This document shows positions 1-10,965 of a DNA stretch of 64,000 nucleotides, one piece after another (position 1 is the stretch's first letter; every line of letters starts with the position of its first letter). Source of the stretch: Phocoena phocoena (lineage: Eukaryota > Chordata > Mammalia > Artiodactyla > Phocoenidae); the NCBI RefSeq assembly GCF_963924675.1, contig NC_089234.1:26031668-26095667 (forward strand). The letters are read 5' to 3'. The position numbers were made by a program, and so were the translations under genes. The notes under the pieces were generated by a model. The model did no database searches, was not told where the DNA came from, and was given only the letters and a program-made list of their open reading frames with translations.

Positions 1-706
1 TTTTATTCAGGATTCTAGGTATCTTACTCTTCAAAAGTTAAGAAAAGGTGGAAGAATTGAAAAAGGAAGTAGAAAAAGCAGCTGTAATCACGTCTGTGTA
101 AATGGCCGCTTTTCTTTTGGAGTTAGTTAGGGAGGCCCTTTCTTAAAAACCACAACTGTTTCGCTAACCAAGACCAGCATGGTGAGCTTCCAACAGGGGA
201 GCCATATCCTCCTTCCCCAAGGCCCCCCGACAAAATGCAGCAGGTAAGGGTGCCCTGCCTATGCCCCTTACATTATATCTGCAAGAGAGTGGGGTGGGGA
301 AGTGTGCAAACTGGCTTCACACTCAGGCCTCTCTTGTCTGAGGCCTGGGAGGGCCCAAGGCCAGAGTGATCCTCAGGCCTGGCATGGCTTTCAGGCTGGA
401 GCTGGGCCCTGCGTCAATTCTGTGGGTGGCCGATGCTTGTTCTCTTGCATTTGGGTGGACTATGGCTGTTTCCTGTAACTGTTCTAGGGCTTCCACTCAC
501 CTCCCTGACCTCAGATAGCAAGAGGCAAATCTAAAACACAATGGTCACTGCTGGAAGTGCAATCTGAAATACACACAGGAAACACAGGAGAAACGGGTCA
601 GTAAAGCTCTCTTCATTCCACCCTGCTGAAGACCTCACTTGCTGTTTAAATCCTGCCAGGAAATACTGAAACCCGGCCTGGGGAAAGGGAAGGCGACGGC
701 TCCCAC
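1..706 (-). other. SUFU: SUFU intron 7, partial
   Basis: This is the donor-side end of intron 7, starting GTGGGAG next to exon 7. I found no exon 8 coding sequence (expected to follow in phase 1) and no clear repeat. The stretch at 180-480 is GC-richer than the rest. Apparently unique DNA. Confidence 0.85.
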
Positions 707-860
707 CTTTGCCAGAGAGCCGCCGGGGCTGAGTACCGATGCAAATGCTCCGGCTGTCCTCGTCGTCCTCGGGGGGCCGGCTCAGGTCATCCCAGGCACA
801 CTTGGCGCTGACACCACTCAGGTTGGACCCGTCCGTCTCAATGCCTTTGTCAACTCTCTC
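707..860 (-). CDS. SUFU: SUFU exon 7 (codons 253-303 plus 1 nt)
   Basis: This 154 bp exon opens with codons for ERVDKGIETDG and ends LSGK plus one base (phase 1). It encodes the end of the N-terminal SUFU domain and the start of the acidic, probably disordered loop linking the two domains; the acidic run PPEDDEDSR lies at about residues 281-289. Lys257, reported in the literature as a ubiquitination site, is present. The acceptor is a pyrimidine-rich tract ending CAG at 861-863 and the donor is GTGGGAG from 706 leftward. The length is not a multiple of three, so skipping this exon would shift the frame. The residues appear identical to human SUFU as I remember it. The CpG-rich, high-GC codon use differs from the AT-rich introns around it. 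Confidence 0.97.
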
Positions 861-3800
861 CTGCTTGGAAAGAGTCAAAGAGCCAGAGTTCCTTCAGCGA
901 ACCAGTGGCCCAAGGTCACCACCACCTTTCCCATGTTTACTGAGCCCTGGTAAGAGCTGAGCATGGGACAGGTGCCAGAAGAGCAGGGTCTCTGACCTTA
1001 TTCTGCCCTGGTTACTAACGCGTGGCGGTCTCTGCCAGCCACGGGTCTCCTCCAGGGGAATCAGGAATTAGGGGAGCCGGGAAGAATGAAAATCCCAAGG
1101 GAAGCGTCTCCTCTCCCATCAGCCTTCCAGTAAAGTGACTGTCATTACCCGCTTCAGAGCTCCGACTCTGCCCACCCTATGCTGGCCCGTGGAGCTGATG
1201 TGGCAGAGCCAGGAACCACCCTCCTGAGGAAAGGCACAGTCCTTCCTCTCCTCACTGATCACCCGGTCGCTGCTCCAGAGGCCAGGGTGGACGCCGGCCA
1301 CAGGCGGGAGAGGCGGGGACTCAGCCCAATTTCTCCGACTCCATACCTGCAGTTTTCTCTTCCAACAGCAGAGGGTGTGGTCACACAGGGAAGAGTCCCC
1401 AGAGAGCAGAAGGGCCGGACTTCCCCTTGCTGCATTGCTGACTTGTTTGGCCAAGAATTCTGGATGGAGATTCTTTTCCATTTCTTAGACTGAAACGGGG
1501 GCCTGGAGGGCAGTGACCATCCTTAGACCCCACCAGAGGCCCTGCCTTCGCACAGGCCTTGACACTTCTGAGTCCAAACACTCTCCAAATGGCCTCAAGG
1601 AAGAGCTAAACACAAACACCTGGGATTTCTGGTAAAACAAAGTTGTGATGTTGGGCTGTGGATGAAAGGTCATCTGGGAGGCTCCCGCAACCTTTTTCAT
1701 AAACAGTCATGTAGGCCAAATAGAGCTCCTGAGTTAAGTACTTCAGTAAGAGTCTGCTCCTCCCTGTCTGGGGGACCTTCTCCCCAGGGCTCCACAGGCT
1801 CCAAACAGGCCTGCTGCTCGGCCAGGGAGCCCATCCAGGGAAGCACAAGGTAAGCTTACAAAGGGTCCTTATTTTTTGAGACCAGTCAGCAGGTGGCCCT
1901 GGCCCAATGCCTCCTTCCCATCAATCCCATTCTCCTCCTCTCCAGTGCTACCAGCAGCCTAGGCAAAGCTGGGGATTCTGAGCAGAGGCGTGGGAGGCTG
2001 ATGACAGGGAGTGGCTCTCTGTGCTCTAACCAGGGGCGTGTGAGCCCTAGTTTGCTTGGGGTGGAGTCTACGCTTTTCCCTCTCCACTGGCCACCCTGAG
2101 GCCTCTCACCTAAGCAAGGAGTTCAGGACACCTCTTGGCTCAACAAGCTCAGCCCACTTACTTTATGAGTAAACAAGAAAGGGTGAAGACGCAGAGGAGT
2201 TCAGAGACTTGTCCACGCACATAGCTGGCTAGTGGTAGAGCTTGGAGCAAAGGACCAGGAGCAGCTCTGAAACAAACGGCCTGCAAGCAGGCCCCAGAGA
2301 CACAAGCGAGCACACAGGAGCTCCCACTGGGTGCACAGAGCGCCCAGGAAAGGAAACTGGACTTTCTCACCAAGGTGCCCCTGCTTGCTTTTTTTTTTTA
2401 AAATATAATCTTTCTCTTTATAAATTTATTTATTTATTTATTTTTGGCTGTGTTGGGTCATCGTTGGTGCGTGCAGGCTTTCTCTAGTTGCGGCGAGCGG
2501 GGGCCACTCTTCGTTGCGGTGCGTAGGCTTCTCATTGCGGGGGCTTCTCTCGTTGCGGAGCACGGGCTCTAGGCACGTGGGCTTCAGTAGCTGTGGCTCA
2601 CGGGCTCCAGAGCGCAGGCTCAGTAGTTGTGGCGCACGGGCTTAGCTGCTCCACAGCATGTGGGATCTTCCCGGACCAGGGCTCGAACCTGTGTCCCCTG
2701 CATTGGCAGGTGGATTCTTAACCACTGAGCCACCAGGGAAGCCCCCCCTGCTTGCTTTTAAAGAACACTAGGCGCTCTGGGTCCTGCTGGCTGGCCTCAG
2801 GGGCGCCTGAAGACTAGGGAGGAGAACTGTTCTCAGCACGCAGAGAAAGGATGGGCTGCTTACCCTAGTAGCTTAAAGGATCAGGTGCTTTCTTAGCACT
2901 TGGCACCTAGGACAGGGGCCAAACAACAGCCCATGGTGCCCCGTGCTGGATCCCAGTGTGGCTGCAGAACAAGGGCTTGGGGAAACATAGCCTTTGTGGT
3001 TCCTGGTTCTTGTATAAGCAGAAGCTACAAAGAAACCAAGTTTAAAGCACAGATAACAGAGGATATCCTGGCAGCAATTGGAAAGCTGCAGTGTTCAAGG
3101 CACTAGGAAAACAGAGGAGCGTCATCTGTGAATGAGTAGGGCTTCTGCCCAAGAACTCCCAGGTCTGCAGTAAACAGCCCAGGAACTGCTGGCTACATGT
3201 CCGCCTGCTACCTCTCCTGGCCACCTCCCACCCTTCCTAAAGGACATATAACTCCTGGCAGCAGCCTGTGGCCTACCACATTTTTGCAGAGGCATAAAAT
3301 GTTCAGAGATGGCAATGACCTGCAATGGGCAGGGGCAAAGGAGAAGGAGGCAGGCACATGTCAGGCACATTATTAGCTGTCTGCGGTTCCTGCTTCAGGA
3401 GCTGCCAATAAGAAAGGAAGTTATGCTCTACGTGGCTTTCAAAAGTCACCTTCATACAGAGTGCTGCTTCTAAAAAACCCAAAGACAACACTGACACTCT
3501 GTACAGGTGGGCAATAGTGAGTGAGAACCGCAGGCCTGTGTGTATAGAGACTTCCTTTTATATATGAAGGGATGCCAACCTAGCCAGGGGAGGAGCTCGG
3601 TATCCGACTACCCAAGATGAAAAATGTATCTAAAAGGGGGATGGGATCATTAGACCAATCAGCGCTCCTCCCTGCAGCTGGGCTGTGGAGTCACTATCAC
3701 CTGTCCTACTGTTACAGGGTGGCGGTGGCAGTGGGGTGGCTTCCTGAAAGAAACTCTGTGTTCTTCTAAGAAGGGGAACATGGCAGGATGAGTACTGGGC

Positions 3801-4119
3801 AAGAAATATCCACTATACTGATTTTCTTTCCTTGCTAGTGATCCGATTTTCTGGTCAGGTTTATTGATGTATAATTTGCATTCAATAAAATCAATCCTTT
3901 TAAAATGCAAAAAAACATATGTCTAAGACAAGTTTTCCTGGCCTGAAATCTCTGCTCCCTTATGTGCTCTGCAGAATTCAGAGGACAAATTCCAAATCAT
4001 GCCATATTTCTACTCACTCACAAATAAAGCTCCTCCGTTTTCCCAGGATGAAAGCCAGTGTTATTTGGAAGAAGCCTAGGCACAGTGTGCTAGAAAGGTT
4101 TTCCTCACTCAAGACATAC
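861..4119 (-). other. SUFU: SUFU intron 6
   Basis: This is a 3259 bp intron between exons 6 and 7, with donor GTATGTC and acceptor CAG. It holds one SINE at 2391-2744 and a short old L1-end fragment near 3855-3910. The rest, including the GC-rich 1020-2370 stretch, shows no recognisable gene or repeat. Confidence 0.9.
2391..2744 (-). mobile_element. CHR-type tRNA-derived SINE, long form
   Basis: The plus strand shows the reverse complement: an A/T-rich tail first, then GGCTGTGTTGGGTC, and at the right the head complement CCACCAGGGAAGCC. It is flanked by a 15 bp target-site duplication CCCCTGCTTGCTTTT (2378-2392 and 2745-2759). It is the only SINE in the exon 4-7 cluster and is in sense orientation relative to SUFU. 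Confidence 0.9.
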
Positions 4120-4192
4120 TTGCAGGTGTGGATCGATCTCAAATATGGTCTCTCCCCTCCTCATGTCAGTTATCAGCCAGGGGCCACCAGCG
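4120..4192 (-). CDS. SUFU: SUFU exon 6 (third base of codon 228 to codon 252)
   Basis: This 73 bp exon supplies the last base of split codon 228 and then 24 codons beginning AGGPWLITDMRRGE and ending IDPHLQ (phase 0 at its 3' end). The segment is part of the N-terminal SUFU domain. The acceptor reads CCTTGTCCACAG on the minus strand and the donor is GTATGTC. With exon 5 the split codon becomes GTC (valine), where I remember isoleucine in human SUFU. It is the smallest exon in the window and is separated from exon 5 by an intron of only 273 bp. Confidence 0.97.
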
Positions 4193-4465
4193 CTGTGGAC
4201 AAGGAAAGGGGACAGGATGGTAACTGAGGGTCTGGGGCTGATGGGCTGGGTCTACATCCTGCCCTGTTTGCTGCCCCCAGCCCAGAACACAGGGGATCAG
4301 TTAGTGGCCAGAGACTGTCAGGGAGAGTGATCAGGAAGCCCCAGTCTGAAAACCCAGAGCCTGAGCAGCAATGTAAGGGGGCACCCACATGTGGAGAGAA
4401 GGAGGGGTTCCCAAGCCCAGGCCCAGGGACCCCGCCCCCATCTCATAGTGCAGGGATGTACTCAC
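4193..4465 (-). other. SUFU: SUFU intron 5
   Basis: This is the shortest intron seen (273 bp), running from donor GTGAGTA to acceptor TTGTCCACAG. No repeat is recognisable. Confidence 0.93.
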
Positions 4466-4551
4466 ACGGGTACTGTCCGCAGCAGCTCCAGGATGCCCTG
4501 CCCATTCCACTGCTGGGCTGCGTGGAGCTCCTCGGTGCAGACGCCAACAAT
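4466..4551 (-). CDS. SUFU: SUFU exon 5 (codon 200 to second base of codon 228)
   Basis: This 86 bp exon starts in phase 0 with IVGVCTEELHAAQQWNGQG and ends RTVP plus GT of a split codon (phase 2). It belongs to the N-terminal SUFU domain. The donor is GTGAGTA. The acceptor ends GGGGTCTCAG, with a polypyrimidine tract broken by purines, so it looks weaker than the others here. Codon 210 is GCA (alanine); from memory the human protein has serine at this position, a conservative change. The reading frame is intact. Confidence 0.97.
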
Positions 4552-5463
4552 CTGAGACCCCGGGACAAAGATGCCATTGTGCGTTAATGGCCATTCCTCC
4601 AACCCACCCGGAAGGTCAACTACCCAGGCTCTCTTAGTATCACCAAAGTTGGGGGACCACAGGCAGGATCTGTGCTCAGGGGCTGATGTGTCCAAAGTGG
4701 GATGGTTCCCTTAGGAGGGAACAGTGGCCTGGCTAGCAGATGGATGTGTCCACACACAGGGCACTGAGGTCTAACCCTTGCCCTGCTGTGATGGCTCAGG
4801 GGTCTGGGCGACACAAAGCCTAGCCCTAGACTGCAGAAGAGAAAATCAGGGCCCTGCCAACTCAGGATGGGTCCCCAGCCCATGTCTCTGGAAGCAGGGG
4901 AGGTCCAGGGAGATGCTCCGGCCCAGTCTAGGATCATGGGGGTTGTAAACAGAGGAGATTTTGAGACCCTTTAAGCTTAGAACGATGACCAAAGGGCACC
5001 AGCAGCTTGCAGAGAAGCTCCCTTCCTTATCAGGGGCTGAGCCTTTGAATAAATCTCAAAGGAAACAACTGAACTTCCACACAGACCCCACCATGATCAC
5101 AAGCAGCCCGGGTGCAGCTGGGGTAGGTGCACGTCGTCCCTTCTGGGTAAGGGAAAGTCCAGTCCAAAGCTGCCTGCTGGGAGGTCCTGTGCCTGTGGCT
5201 ATCTGGGTCTTACGAGTTCACAGAAATACCCTCCCTGCTATCCACTCAGTACAGCCATCCTTTCCTACCCAAATGGCCCCCGCCCCTGCCCCCTTACCCC
5301 ATCTCAGCAGGCTAAATCAGGCCATCCGAATCTACCCGACAAACCATCAGAGGGACTAGAAAGTGGAAGGAGACCACAGGAAATCTCTGTTCCCTCACTG
5401 CCCCACCCATGCCCTCCTGTCCTACCAGGAAAGGCTCAAGCCCAAGTCCAACCTGTGCCTCAC
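4552..5463 (-). other. SUFU: SUFU intron 4
   Basis: This 912 bp intron lies between exons 4 and 5, with donor GTGAGGC and acceptor GGTCTCAG. I see no repeat in it. Confidence 0.92.
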
Positions 5464-5606
5464 CTGGAGGAAGGTAACCACCCCAAACGGTGTCTGCACG
5501 GGCTGCATCTGCGGGTCCTCTGTCAGCAACATGTGCTGAATTCTCGACTCACTGTTATCCAAAGGGCTATGCCAAGACACGTGGTCCCCGCTGCAGAAGG
5601 TGTTCT
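5464..5606 (-). CDS. SUFU: SUFU exon 4 (codons 152-199)
   Basis: This 143 bp exon begins with two bases completing Glu152, continues NTFCSGDHVSWHSPLDNSES and ends GVVTFLQ at a codon boundary (phase 0). It carries Asp159, which published SUFU-GLI structures place in the pocket contacting the GLI SYGHL motif. The acceptor is CTGTCCACAG and the donor GTGAGGC. Intron 3 upstream is over 40 kb, so this exon follows the longest intron in the window. The residues match human SUFU as I remember it. Confidence 0.97.
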
Positions 5607-6534
5607 CTGTGGACAGACGTGAGGGTCCTCAGCGACCGAGGCCCTGCAGCCAGGCCTGGAGCCCGACCCGGGGTCCCAGAAGCCCAGGCTGGGAGGCTCC
5701 CCAGCCTTCCAAGGTGGCCCCTGTGAAGGAGGGGACGCATTCACTTGGATGGGAGCAAAGAGTATGGCTACTGCCCCCAAACCAAACACGTTCCTGCTCG
5801 CCAATTCTGCCAGCCTTCAGTGGAAGATGACGGGCTACCAGTGTGGCTGCGTGCTTGGCCTGACAAGTCCAAAGACTTCTGGTATCTTTGCTTCCCCAGC
5901 ACCTTCACTTATTCGGGAGGCAGGGGGCAGCCACAATTGGGTCTGCCAAGAAAGAATAAAGTGCTTTACTGTGGGACCATCCTGGCCAGAAGCCCACAGG
6001 AAGGCTGGAGGGCAATAAAACCCTTCACCTTGGAAAAACATACCAGGATTTCTGTGTGGCTGAAATAGTGTTCAAACAGGAACTTCCTTCCTTGGAGGGC
6101 TTTTGAGATCTGTCACCAGTTTCTCACAGGTAGACAGATTCAGGGAATAGTTCCTCATTAGATGGAGGTCTGACTTTGCCTCACACACCTCGGCCTAGAT
6201 GTGCAGCCTGGAGGGGCAGCTGTTCCCATGAGGACACAGGCATTGGACCCAGGCTGCCCAAGAGAAACGTGCAAATATGGCCACCCTGTAGTCTCACTGT
6301 TGCCCTTCACACAGGCCCGCTGCTTTAAAGAAAGATGTTTAAGGTATCACAGCCACAAGGGAAAAACAACGCCTTGGGTGTCCTTCCACAGGTACTCTGC
6401 ATTTACTAGCCTATAAGCATCTATAGGTCCTCTCCATTTTTTTTTTCCTTCACACCATTTTGCACATTTCTTTTAAAATTATGTATCTTGGAGATCATTT
6501 CATATCAACACATAAAGAGTTACCTCATTCCTTT

Positions 6535-8570
6535 TTTCCCCCCAGTTTTATTGAGGGGAAATTATTATTTATAATTGACATATAACACTGTTTTGTTTAA
6601 GGTATATAACATAATGATTTGATATATGTATATACTGTTAAATTATTACCACAATAAGCCCATCACCTCACATAGTTACAAATTTTTTTTCTTGTGATGA
6701 GAACTTTTAGGATCTACTCTCTTAGCAGCTTTCAAATATACAACACAGTGCTGTTGACCATAGGCCACCATGCTGTATAATTACCTCCCCAGAACTTATA
6801 ACTGGAAGTCTGTACCTCTTAACCCCCTTTACCCATTTCACCTACCCCTCCCCCACCTCCTCTCCCCTCTGGCAACCACCAGTCTGCTCTGTACCTATGA
6901 GCTTGGTTTTTGTTTTCTTTTGTTTATTTGTTTTATATATTTTTTAGATTCTACATATAAGTGATATCATATGGTATTGTCTGTCTTTGTCTGACTTATT
7001 GCACTTAGCATAACATCCTCAAGGCCCATCCATGTTCCAAGTGGCAAGATTGCATTCTTTTTTATGGCTGAGTAGTATTCCATTGTGTATATATACCACT
7101 TTCTTTATCCATTCATCCATCAATGGACACTTAGATTGTCTCCATATCTTGGCTACTGTAAACAACACTGAAGTGAACATGGGGGTGTGTGTATCTTTTC
7201 AAATTAATGTTTTTGTTTTCCTCAGATACACCCAGAAGTGGAATTGCTGGATGACATAGTAGTTTCTGTATTTCATTTTTTGAGGAACCTCCATACTATT
7301 TTCCAAGTGGCTGTACCAAGTTACATTCCCACCAACAGTACATAAGTGTTCCCTTTTTCCACGCTCCCACCAACACTTGTTATCTTTTGTCTTTTTGATG
7401 ACAGCTGTTCTAACAGGTGTGAGGTGATATCTCACTGTAGTTTTTACTTGCATTTCCCTGATTAGTGATGTTGAGCACATCTTCATGTACCTGTTGGCCA
7501 TCTGTGTGTCTTCTTTGAAAAAAGGTCTACTCAGCTCCTCTGCTCATTTTAAAATCAGATAGTTTGTTTTGGCTACTGAGTTGTAATTTTTTTGTATGAG
7601 TTATTTTTATATATTCGACATTAATCCTTTATCAGCTGTATGATTTGTAAATATTTTCTCCCATTCAATAGGTTGTCTTTTCATTTTGTCAATGGTTTCC
7701 TCTTCCGTGCAGAAGCTCTTAGTTTAATGTAGTCCCACTTATTTATTTTTGCTTTTGATGTCTTTGCTTTTGGGGTCAAATCAAAAAAAAAAATCACTGC
7801 CAAGACTAATGTGAAGAAGCTTACCCCCTATGTTTTCTCCTAGGAGTTTTATGGTTTCAGGTCTTACGTTCAAGTCTTTACACCATTTTGAGTAGAGTTC
7901 TGTGTACAGTGTAAGATAGGGGTCCAGTTTCAATTTTTCGGATGTGGCTGTCCAGTTCTTCCAACACCATTTATTGAAGAGACTATCCTTTCCCCCATTG
8001 TATATTCTTGGCTCCTTAGTTGTAAATTAATTGACCACATATGTGTGGGTTTATTTCTGGGTTTATTTATTCTGTCCCATGGATCTATATGTCTGTTTTT
8101 ATTTATTTTATTTTACTTTTTAAATAAATTTATTTATTTATGGCTACGTTGGGTCTTCATTGCTGTGCGCAGGCTTTCTCTAGTTGCGGTGAGTGGGGGC
8201 TACTCTTCGTTACAGTGCGCAGGCTTCTCATTGTGGTGGTTTCTCTTGTTGCGGAGCATGGGCTCTAAGCACACGGGCATCAGTAGTTGTGGCACACAGG
8301 CTCAGTAGTTGTGGCTCGCAGCCTGTAGGGCACAGGCTCAGTAGTTGCGGTGTACGGGCTTAGTTGCGGTGCACAGGCTTAGTTGCTCCGTGGCATGTGG
8401 GATCTTCCCAGAGCAGGGCTCGAACCCGTGTTCCCTGCATTGACAGGCAGATTCTTAACCACTGTACCACCAGGGAAGTCCTATATGTCTGTTTTTCATG
8501 TCAATACCATACTGTTTTGGTTATTATAGTTTTGTATACTGTAACTACCTCAATTTTTTTTTTAATAATC
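6535..8570 (-). mobile_element. Old L1 (L1M-type) 3' part, antisense, split by a SINE
   Basis: The plus strand reads as the reverse complement of an L1 3' UTR and ORF2 C-terminus. The minus-strand frame at 7199-7501 contains the ORF2-like words [20 protein letters not shown] with many changes and frame breaks. The typical ORF2 antisense word CTTTATCAGCTGTATGATTT lies near 7629. The element is interrupted by the SINE at 8101-8480. Confidence 0.8.
8101..8480 (-). mobile_element. CHR-type SINE, long form
   Basis: It is antisense on the plus strand, from TAAATAAATTTATTTATTTA to CCACCAGGGAAGTC. Perfect 16 bp duplications CTATATGTCTGTTTTT sit at 8085-8100 and 8481-8496. It interrupts the antisense L1. 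Confidence 0.92.
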
Positions 8571-8665
8571 ATGAAGTAAGTTTGCATTTTTCATTCTGGA
8601 AGAGCTGAAATTGTCAACTACTTCATCTTTCATATAGCTGTATAGTAGTTCATTGTCGTCTGTCA

Positions 8666-8981
8666 CTTATTTTATTTATTTATTTGTTTGTTTGTTTATT
8701 TATTTATTTGGCTGCATTGGGTCTTAGTTGCAGCACATGGGATCTTCACTGTGGTATGCGGGGTCTTTCATTGTGGCGTGTGGGCTCTTCGTTGCAGTGC
8801 ACAGGCTCTCTAGCTGCGGCACACGCGGGCTCTCTAGTTGTGGCGCACGGGCTCAGTAGTTGCAGCACATTGGCTTAGTTGTCCCACAGCAAGTGGGATC
8901 TTAGTTCCCCAACCAGGGATTGAACCCACGTCCCCTGCATTGGAAGGTGGATTCTTAACCACTGGACCACCAGGGAGGTCC
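8666..8981 (-). mobile_element. CHR-type SINE, older long form
   Basis: Antisense copy: a TTTATTTATTTG tail, then GGCTGCATTGGGTCTTAGTTG, ending GGACCACCAGGGAGGTCC. No clear target-site duplication was found, and divergence from the other copies is higher. Confidence 0.8.
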
Positions 8982-9653
8982 CTGGTCTATTACTTATGAT
9001 CTGGGAATTTCAACTGTTGAGATCTCTTGACTTTTTATCAATATTTAAAGTAAGGCACAGCTCCAGGCAGAGCCAATCATAAACCCCCAAATTTCCCAAT
9101 TTCTGCTTGGCCCACTCCTCCCAGATTTTCTCTCCTTTTACAGTAGTGTGTGTCTACAAGCAGCATGCATGATCTGCAAGTAAGAAAACAATACAACAAG
9201 TAAAAAGACTGAATTAGTAATTAAAAGCTTCCCCCACAATAAAAAGTCTAGGCCCAATGGCTTCACTGTAAATTCTACCAAACATTTAGAGAAGAATTAA
9301 TACCAATTCTTCATAAACTTTTGCAAAAATTAAAAGAATACCTAACACTAATTCATTCTATGAAGCCCTGATACCAAAACCAGACAAAGGCACTGCAAGA
9401 AAAGAAAGCCATGGATCAATATCACTTATGCATAGACACAAAAATCTCCAACAAAAATACCAGCAGACTGAATACAGCCACATATAAAAAGGGTTATACA
9501 CAATGACCAAGTGAGATTTATCCTAGAAATGCAAGTTTGGTTTAACATAAGAAAATCAATTGTTACATACTATATCAATAGAATATAGATTTCTTTTTAA
9601 ATCACATGATCATCTCGATAGACACAGAAAAAGCATTTACCAAAATCCAATAC

Positions 9654-10017
9654 TTTTTTTAAAAAATGAATTTATTTATGTATTTAGTTAGTTTTGGCTG
9701 TGTTGGGTCTTCATTGCTGTGTGGGGCTTTCTCTCTAGTTGTGGCGAGCGGGGGCTACTCTTCGTTGCGGTGCGTGGGCTTCTCATTGCGGTGGCTTCTC
9801 TTGTTTTGGAGCATGGGCTCTAGGCGCACAGGCTTCAGTAGTTGTGGTGTGTGGGCTCAGTAGTTGTGGCTTGCAGGGTCTAGAGCGCAGGCTCAGTAGT
9901 TGTGGCGCACGGGCTTACTTGCTCCGCAGCACGTGGGATCCTCCTGGACCAGGGCTTGAACCCGTGTCCCCTGCATTGGCAGGTGGATTCTTAACCACTG
10001 CGCCACCAGGGAAGTCC
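9654..10017 (-). mobile_element. CHR-type SINE, long form
   Basis: It is antisense, inserted in the L1 ORF2 remnant. The flanking duplication is CAAAATCCAATAC at 9641-9653 and the slightly diverged CAAAATCTGATAC at 10018-10030. Confidence 0.9.
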
Positions 10018-10463
10018 CAAAATCTGATACATTTTAATGACAAAAACACTCAAACTAGGAATAGATGGGAACTTCCTCAACCTGTTAAAGTGTATCTACA
10101 AAAAACCTACAGCTAACATCATACTTGATGGTGAAAGACTGAATGATTTCCCTCTAAGATCAAGAAAAAGACAGAGTTGCTGCCTCTCACCACTTCTATT
10201 CAATGTAGTGTTAGAGGTTCTAACCAAGGCAATAAGGCAAGAAAGAGAAATAAAAATCTGGATAGACTGAAAAGGAAATAAAACTATCTCTATTAAAGAT
10301 GACATGATCTTATACATTGAAAACCCTAAGGAATCTACTTAAAAACTATCAGAAAAAACAAGTTCAGCAAGATTGCAGGGTACAAGAATAATATACAAAA
10401 GTCACTTGTATTTCTATACACTAGCAAGAACAATTTGAAGATAAAATTTATAAAATAATTCCA

Positions 10464-10965
10464 GGGACTTCCCTGGTGATGCAGTGGTTAAGAATCCACC
10501 TGCCAGGGCTTCCCTGGTGGCACAGTGGTTAAGAATCCACCTGCCAAACTGATTCACTTTGTTATAAAGCAGAAACTAACACACCATTGTAAAGCAATTA
10601 TACTCCAATAAAGATGTTTAAAAAAAAAAAGAATCCACCTGCCAGTGTGGGGGACATGGGTTCAAGCCCTGGTCTGGGAAGATCCCACATGCCGCGGAGC
10701 AGCTAAGCCCGTGTGCCACAGCTACTGAGCCTGTGCTCCAGAGCTCGTGAGCCACAACTACTGAGCCCGTGTGCCACAACTACTGAAGCCCGCACACCTA
10801 GAGCCCATGCTCTGCAACAAGAGAAGCCACCGCAATGAGAAGCACAAGCACCGCAACGAAGAGTAGCCCCCGTTCGCCACAACTAGAGAAAGCCTGCCCA
10901 AAGCAACAAAGACCTAATGCATCCAAAAATAAATAATATCAATAAAAATAAATTTTTAAAAAAGA
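10464..10965 (+). mobile_element. CHR-type SINE, long form, interrupted by a composite insert
   Basis: The head GGGACTTCCCTGGTGATGCA starts at 10464. The body resumes at 10646 and continues through GGGAAGATCCCACATGCCG to the AAATAAATAAT tail. Between them lies the SINE-head/L1-tail insert described separately. Confidence 0.88.
10507..10630 (+). mobile_element. Composite insert: SINE 5' head joined to L1 3' end
   Basis: The first 40 bases are a SINE head (GGCTTCCCTGGTGGCACAG). From about 10546 the sequence becomes a cetartiodactyl L1 3' end (CTGATTCACTTTGTTATAAA through CTCCAATAAAGATGTTT) and closes with ten A's. The insert is bracketed by perfect 17 bp copies of AAGAATCCACCTGCCAG at 10490-10506 and 10629-10645. 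It could be a template-switch chimera, or an L1 end inserted into a locally duplicated SINE. Confidence 0.7.

Noticed and set aside
1..706. SUFU exon 8 in the left end
   Set aside because: No frame continuing from codon 304 in phase 1 with an AG acceptor was found; the sequence is intronic.
10037..10270. Reverse-transcriptase-like frame
   Set aside because: It is a decayed L1 ORF2 piece within a broken element, not a functional gene.
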